From positions 1,284,374-1,348,373 of the forward strand of contig NZ_JAHSPD010000001.1 of NCBI RefSeq assembly GCF_020141465.1: a stretch of DNA of 64,000 bases, written 5' to 3'. The notes beneath the pieces are model-generated. The model saw only the letters and a program-made list of their open reading frames with translations. It made no database searches and was not told the origin of the DNA. The position numbers and the translations under genes are program-made. Every line of letters begins with the position of its first letter. Position 1 is the first letter of the stretch. Shown here piece after piece: positions 60,248 to 64,000 of this stretch. This DNA comes from Roseovarius carneus. GTDB lineage: Bacteria > Pseudomonadota > Alphaproteobacteria > Rhodobacterales > Rhodobacteraceae.

Positions 60248-61681
60248 CTATTCCGCCGCCACGGCGGATGCGCCTTCCAGATCCTCCAGAACCGCCACAG
60301 CCGCTTCGCGCCCATCGCGGATCGCCCAGACGACAAGGCTCGCACCGCGCACGATATCGCCCACCGCATAGACGCGGGGCAGGGCCGTGCGCCCGGTGCC
60401 GAACTCGGCCCGGATCGTGCCCCAGCGGGTCACGCCCAGCTCCGGCTGATCCCAGAGTGTGGGCAGGTCCTCAGGCTCAAACCCGAGCGCCTTGATCACA
60501 AGATCTGCGGGGGCGTCGAAGACATCACCGTCAATGGCCTCAGGGCTTTGGCGGCCCGTCGCATCGGCCTGGCCAAGGCGCATACGCTGCACGCGCACGG
60601 CGCTGGCAGGCGCGCCGATAAAGGCCAGAGGCGCGCTCAGCCACTCAAAGACCACACCCTCTTCCTCGGCATTGGCCACCTCACGCTGGCTGCCGGGCAT
60701 GTTGGCCCGGTCGCGGCGGTAAAGGCAGGTGACCGATTTAGCCCCTTGGCGCACGGCTGTGCGGACGCAATCCATAGCCGTATCACCGCCGCCGATCACC
60801 ACGACACGCTTGCCCACGGCATTGAGCGTGCCATCGTCAAATTCGGGCACAGTGTCGCCAAACGACAGACGGTTCGAGGCGGTCAGGAAGTCCAGCGCGG
60901 GCACAATGCCCTGCGCGCCGCTGCCCGGGGCTTCGATATCGCGCGACTTGTAAACGCCGGTGCCGATGATCACCGCATCATGGCGCGCGCGCAGCTCATC
61001 AAATGTCACATCCTCACCGATGGTGCAGTTCAGCTCCATTTTGACGCCGCCTTGAACCAGCTGATCAATCCGGCGCATCACCACGTCTTTCTCAAGCTTG
61101 AAGCCCGGAATTCCGTAGGTCATCAAGCCGCCCGCGCGGTCATAGCGATCATAGACAGTTACCTGAATGCCCGACCGGCGCAGCACATCTGCCGCCGACA
61201 ATCCGCCCGGACCCGCGCCGATGATGGCCACGCTCTCCGCGCGCTCCTCACGCGGTGCGATGGGCTGAACCCAGCCTTCGTCCCACGCGGTGTCGGTGAT
61301 GTATTTCTCGACCGAGCCGATGGTGACGGTTCCGTGGCCAGAGGATTCGATCACGCAATTGCCCTCGCACAGACGGTCCTGCGGACAAATCCGCCCGCAA
61401 ATCTCGGGAAATGTATTGGTCGCCTGCGCCACCTCATAGGCCTCGCGCAGCCGCCCCGAGGCCGTCAGGCGCAGCCAATCGGGGATGTTGTTGTGCAACG
61501 GGCAGTGGCTCTGGCAATAGGGTACGCCGCATTGGCTGCACCGGCTGGCCTGCTCGGCTGCCTTTTCGGTGGCGTATTCGGCGTAGATCTCGCGGAAATC
61601 CTGATTGCGCAGGTCAGGCGGGCGCTTCTCGGGCATATCGCGCGCCACATCCACGAATTTCAGCATAGGGTCTTTGGCCAC
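60248..61681 (-). CDS. gltD: Glutamate synthase (NADPH) small subunit
   Basis: A 477-residue FAD/NADPH and 4Fe-4S protein. The N-terminal Cys motifs are SRCSQCGVPYCQSHCPLHNN and ICPQDRLCEGNCVIESSGHG. VAIIGAGPGGLSAADVLRRS is the FAD loop and RVVVIGGGDTAMDCVRTAVR the NADPH loop; RVYAVGDIVRGASLVVWAIR is the second FAD motif. It passes electrons from NADPH to GltB. Here gltD is the first gene, followed by the GFA gene and gltB, the reverse of the usual gltB-gltD order. A palindrome lies 64 bp upstream. Confidence 0.97.
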   Translation of the reverse strand: MAKDPMLKFVDVARDMPEKRPPDLRNQDFREIYAEYATEKAAEQASRCSQCGVPYCQSHCPLHNNIPDWLRLTASGRLREAYEVAQATNTFPEICGRICPQDRLCEGNCVIESSGHGTVTIGSVEKYITDTAWDEGWVQPIAPREERAESVAIIGAGPGGLSAADVLRRSGIQVTVYDRYDRAGGLMTYGIPGFKLEKDVVMRRIDQLVQGGVKMELNCTIGEDVTFDELRARHDAVIIGTGVYKSRDIEAPGSGAQGIVPALDFLTASNRLSFGDTVPEFDDGTLNAVGKRVVVIGGGDTAMDCVRTAVRQGAKSVTCLYRRDRANMPGSQREVANAEEEGVVFEWLSAPLAFIGAPASAVRVQRMRLGQADATGRQSPEAIDGDVFDAPADLVIKALGFEPEDLPTLWDQPELGVTRWGTIRAEFGTGRTALPRVYAVGDIVRGASLVVWAIRDGREAAVAVLEDLEGASAVAAE

Positions 61682-61744
61682 AGGTCACCTCATTTCCAAT
61701 TGGCCGCTTATAATATGGTCGGATCGGAAATAAAAGTCAGCAAT

Positions 61745-61764
61745 AGTGATCTATATTGATCACT
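61745..61764. promoter_or_regulatory. Palindrome upstream of gltD
   Basis: AGTGATC-TATATT-GATCACT is a perfect 7-bp inverted repeat 64-83 bp upstream of the gltD start. A promoter-like pair (TGACTT and TATTAT on the minus strand) lies between it and the gene. Its position suits an activator or repressor of the glutamate synthase operon; the factor is unknown. Confidence 0.5.
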
Positions 61765-61831
61765 CGCCTGTGGATTTGTTGAGATTTTCACGATGCCATC
61801 AAAAAAATGGTAAACAAGTGTGACCTAACTT

Positions 61832-62635
61832 CTAAAAGCCAGCCCAAAGCAGCGCCATGGCAATGCTGCCCACAGTGATTCGCCACCACCCGAACGGCGC
61901 ATACCCATGACGGCTCACGAAATCGAGGAGCCAGCGCACCACGAAGATCGCGCTGAGAAAGGCCATGGCGAAGCCCACGGCAATATCGCCCATCGCCGAC
62001 ACATCCAGAATGTCGCGGTTTTTGTAGAGGTCAAAGGCAAAGGCCCCGGCCATGGTCGGGATCGATAAGAAGAAGGAAAATTCCGCCGCGGCCCGCTTGC
62101 TCACCCCCATCAACAGCGCGCCCACAATGGTGGAGCCCGAGCGCGAGGTGCCGGGTATCATCGCCAGACACTGAAAAAGCCCGATCCGCACCGCCACACC
62201 CACCGGAAGGCGCATCGCATCGCTGTGACGCGGTTCGGGCGCGAAACGGTCCACAAAAATCAGGACGATCCCCCCGAGGATCAGCATCAGGGCAATCAAC
62301 TTTGGCGTCTCGAAAAGCACCGTTTTGATGAACCCGTGCGCCATCACGCCAATCAGCGCGGAGGGCAAAAACGCCAGCAGAACCGCAATGAGGAACCGCC
62401 GCGCAGCGGGATCATGTGGGGCCTGTCGGATCACCGTGCTGAGCCGGGCGAAATACACCAGGATAATTGCGAGAACCGCCCCAAGCTGGATCACCACCTC
62501 GAATGTGTTGCCCTTGCTGTCAAACCCCAGAAAATGCCCGCCAAGGATGAGGTGCCCAGTCGATGATACCGGAATAAACTCGGTCAGCCCCTCCACAAGC
62601 CCCAGAAAGGCCGCGACCAGTGTGGTGTCTGACAT
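61832..62635 (-). CDS. uppP: Undecaprenyl-diphosphatase
   Basis: A 267-residue membrane enzyme that recycles undecaprenyl pyrophosphate for cell-wall synthesis. [20 protein letters not shown] at the N-terminus and [20 protein letters not shown] in the second half are the two conserved motifs with the catalytic Glu, Ser and Arg residues. About eight hydrophobic helices are visible. It follows the NAD(P)-binding protein gene by 15 bp and is probably cotranscribed with it. Confidence 0.96.
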   Translation of the reverse strand: MSDTTLVAAFLGLVEGLTEFIPVSSTGHLILGGHFLGFDSKGNTFEVVIQLGAVLAIILVYFARLSTVIRQAPHDPAARRFLIAVLLAFLPSALIGVMAHGFIKTVLFETPKLIALMLILGGIVLIFVDRFAPEPRHSDAMRLPVGVAVRIGLFQCLAMIPGTSRSGSTIVGALLMGVSKRAAAEFSFFLSIPTMAGAFAFDLYKNRDILDVSAMGDIAVGFAMAFLSAIFVVRWLLDFVSRHGYAPFGWWRITVGSIAMALLWAGF

Positions 62636-62650
62636 CCCCGCGACCCCGGA

Positions 62651-63631
62651 TCAGTCGCGCAGATCGTTTGCGGATTCCTTGATCGCCGAATACTGTCCTG
62701 AGGGCCGGAAGCGCCAGAGATAGTCGGGCAGAACCGCGCCCATGGCTTGTGGCGCGATTTCCAGATCGGCAAATCCGCGCGCGCCCTCAGGCACCACATT
62801 ATCGGATTTGAGCGAGCGCACCTGATCTCGCGTGATCTGTGCCGGGATGATCCCAAAGCTGAGGGTCTGTGCAAGCTCCATCATGATGGCCAGAGGTGTG
62901 GCGACAAAATAAGGAATGTTTACCACAAGCCTGCGCCGACGGATCACTTTCAGCATCCGCCGCATCAGGCCCGCAAACGTATCCACATCTGGCCCACCAA
63001 GCTCATAGATGCCCGGCTTGGCGGTGCCTTCCGCGCCCATCACGGCGGCTTTGGCTAGATCGTCCACATAAACCGGCTGAAACTTCGTATCCGCGCCCAC
63101 AACGGGCAAAACTGGCCCGAGCCGCGTCATCCCGGCGAAGCGGTTGAAAAACTGATCCTCAGCGCCGAACACCACGGATGGGCGCAGGATCACTGCGGTC
63201 GGGAAATGCTTGAAAATCGCGGCCTCGCCCCGACCCTTGGATTGCGCATAAAGGCTGGCCCCGTCCGCATCCGCGCCAATGGCCGACAGATGCACCATAC
63301 GTGCAACCCCCTCATCGGCGGCAATGCGTGCGATGCGCGCGGCACCCTCGTCCTGCACGGCGGTGAAATTGTTCTTGCCCTTGCGGTCAAACGTCCCGAC
63401 GCAGTTGATGACCACATCGGCCCCCTGCATGACGGCGCGCACACTGGCATCATCGCGGATATTGCACAGCACAGGCTCCACTTGCCCGACCGAGCCATAG
63501 GGCTTCACGAACATCGCCTCATTGGGCCGGCGGACCGCGACCCGGATCCTCCAGCCAGCCTGGGCCAGGCGTCGGGCGATATACCGGCCCACAAAGCCTG
63601 ATCCGCCGTATATGGTGACGAGTTTCGACAT
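62651..63631 (-). CDS. NAD(P)-binding protein related to complex I NDUFA9
   Basis: A 326-residue atypical [23 protein letters not shown] is the G-x-x-G-x-x-G nucleotide loop, and [20 protein letters not shown] with [20 protein letters not shown] follows. The position of the SDR Tyr-Lys is Y-A-Q-S-K, so Tyr and Lys are conserved. Sequence layout matches the alphaproteobacterial NDUFA9-like accessory proteins associated with respiratory complex I. The ATG at 63631 begins [10 protein letters not shown]; upstream in-frame residues lack family features. It leads into uppP. Confidence 0.9.
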   Translation of the reverse strand: MSKLVTIYGGSGFVGRYIARRLAQAGWRIRVAVRRPNEAMFVKPYGSVGQVEPVLCNIRDDASVRAVMQGADVVINCVGTFDRKGKNNFTAVQDEGAARIARIAADEGVARMVHLSAIGADADGASLYAQSKGRGEAAIFKHFPTAVILRPSVVFGAEDQFFNRFAGMTRLGPVLPVVGADTKFQPVYVDDLAKAAVMGAEGTAKPGIYELGGPDVDTFAGLMRRMLKVIRRRRLVVNIPYFVATPLAIMMELAQTLSFGIIPAQITRDQVRSLKSDNVVPEGARGFADLEIAPQAMGAVLPDYLWRFRPSGQYSAIKESANDLRD

Positions 63632-63792
63632 GATCTGGCCCTCCGCAGTGCTGGCGCATGTTTGCGCCCCCTGATTAGCGCCAAGCCCCCTCTGCCGCAA
63701 GGCGCAAGGGGAGGTGGCTTGGGCGGCAAATTGGCGTTGACACTGATGGGTGCGGGGGCTAAACGCTGCGCTCACGACAAGTCCCTAAATGG

Positions 63793-63878
63793 GCCCAGGT
63801 GGCGGAATGGTAGACGCGCTAGCTTCAGGTGCTAGTACTCGCAAGGGTGTGGAGGTTCGAGTCCTCTCCTGGGCACCA
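63793..63878 (+). tRNA. tRNA-Leu(CAG)
   Basis: An 86-nt class II tRNA. The acceptor strands GCCCAGG and CCTGGGC pair, the anticodon loop TTCAGGT carries CAG, the long variable arm is TACTCGCAAGGGTG, and the T arm is GGAGGTTCGAGTCCTCT. The discriminator A and CCA are encoded. Confidence 0.97.
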
Positions 63879-64000
63879 AATATCTTCAAGGCATAAGCTG
63901 ATAAGGCTCTGACTTTCAGGTATTTTTCGATCTTTTCAGAACTAGAATTGGCGCAGGGAAAACGGTTTTTAACCGTTGTGACCACAGCGCAACCCTTCCA
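63879..64000. other. Right-edge sequence without a supported gene
   Basis: AT-richer intergenic DNA behind the tRNA. A GTG at about 63979 opens a short plus-strand reading at the edge, too short to judge. ACGGTTTTTAACCGT at 63960-63974 is a small palindrome. Confidence 0.3.

Noticed and set aside
1..64000. CRISPR arrays, complete insertion sequences or rRNA genes
   Set aside because: No regularly spaced 24-40 bp repeats, no transposase with terminal inverted repeats and no rRNA-like sequence were found on either strand.

Overview
The window is a GC-rich alphaproteobacterial chromosome segment, most likely from a marine member of the Rhodobacteraceae (Roseobacter group). The grounds are the PhyR-NepR-EcfG general stress locus, the argH-lipoprotein-DUF2834-lysA order, the FtsEX/TIGR02302 neighbourhood, TRAP transporters, a THI-box thiamine operon and HemP. 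Identifications come from reading the sequence and from family knowledge; no search was run.

Region 1 (1-8985) is the right-hand part of an integrated element that continues beyond the left edge. It ends in a 3' fragment of a tRNA-Arg(TCT) gene (attR). Next to that lies a tyrosine integrase, then, all on the minus strand, an AlpA-like regulator, a primase/VirE helicase protein, a cluster of origin-like iterons, a DUF3489 protein, a serine recombinase, a small-terminase-like HTH protein, several unknown overlapping genes and a terminator. Beyond the terminator begins an AT-richer gene, cut by the window edge, that looks like a DUF1156-type DNA methylase. The architecture is that of a P4/PICI-like phage satellite carrying a possible defence cargo.

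Region 2 (9.2-16.5 kb) holds a small AT-richer redox set (glutaredoxin, DUF417 membrane protein, divergent TetR regulator), then housekeeping genes: DUF2237, pth, rplY, an FAD amine oxidase, lldD and a TlpA-like thioredoxin.

Region 3 (16.5-29.6 kb) holds argH, a small lipoprotein, DUF2834, lysA, a TIGR02302/DUF4175 protein, a DMT transporter, a zinc-ribbon protein, an ftsE-ftsX-acyltransferase-PPOX operon, a glycosyltransferase and lpdA.

Region 4 (29.8-39.6 kb) starts with an iron-type alcohol dehydrogenase, betI and betA, followed by an aminotransferase pseudogene. Then comes a general stress response block: a PLDc_N peptide, YihY, Dps, PhyR, NepR, EcfG and a HWE/HisKA_2 kinase. Three EcfG-type promoters are visible; one is a perfect palindrome that can fire in both directions between phyR and nepR.

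Region 5 (39.6-47.1 kb) has a TPP riboswitch and thiD-thiO-thiS-thiG-thiE, an FAD oxidoreductase, a three-gene hemP operon with a palindromic operator, an SDR protein lacking the usual catalytic Tyr, and an RpiR regulator.

Region 6 (47.1-55.1 kb) is a catabolic cluster: an N-formylglutamate amidohydrolase-like hydrolase, a TRAP transporter (DctQ, DctM, DctP), a glutamine-synthetase-like ligase, an aldehyde dehydrogenase and an alcohol dehydrogenase. The set would fit uptake and gamma-glutamyl-protected oxidation of an amino alcohol.

Region 7 (55.1-64 kb) has gltB and gltD separated by a GFA-family gene, then uppP, a complex-I-associated NAD(P)-binding protein and tRNA-Leu(CAG). Two dispersed intergenic repeat families run through the host part: a GAGTATTT..AAGAAGAA motif (four copies) and GCGTTTC hairpins.
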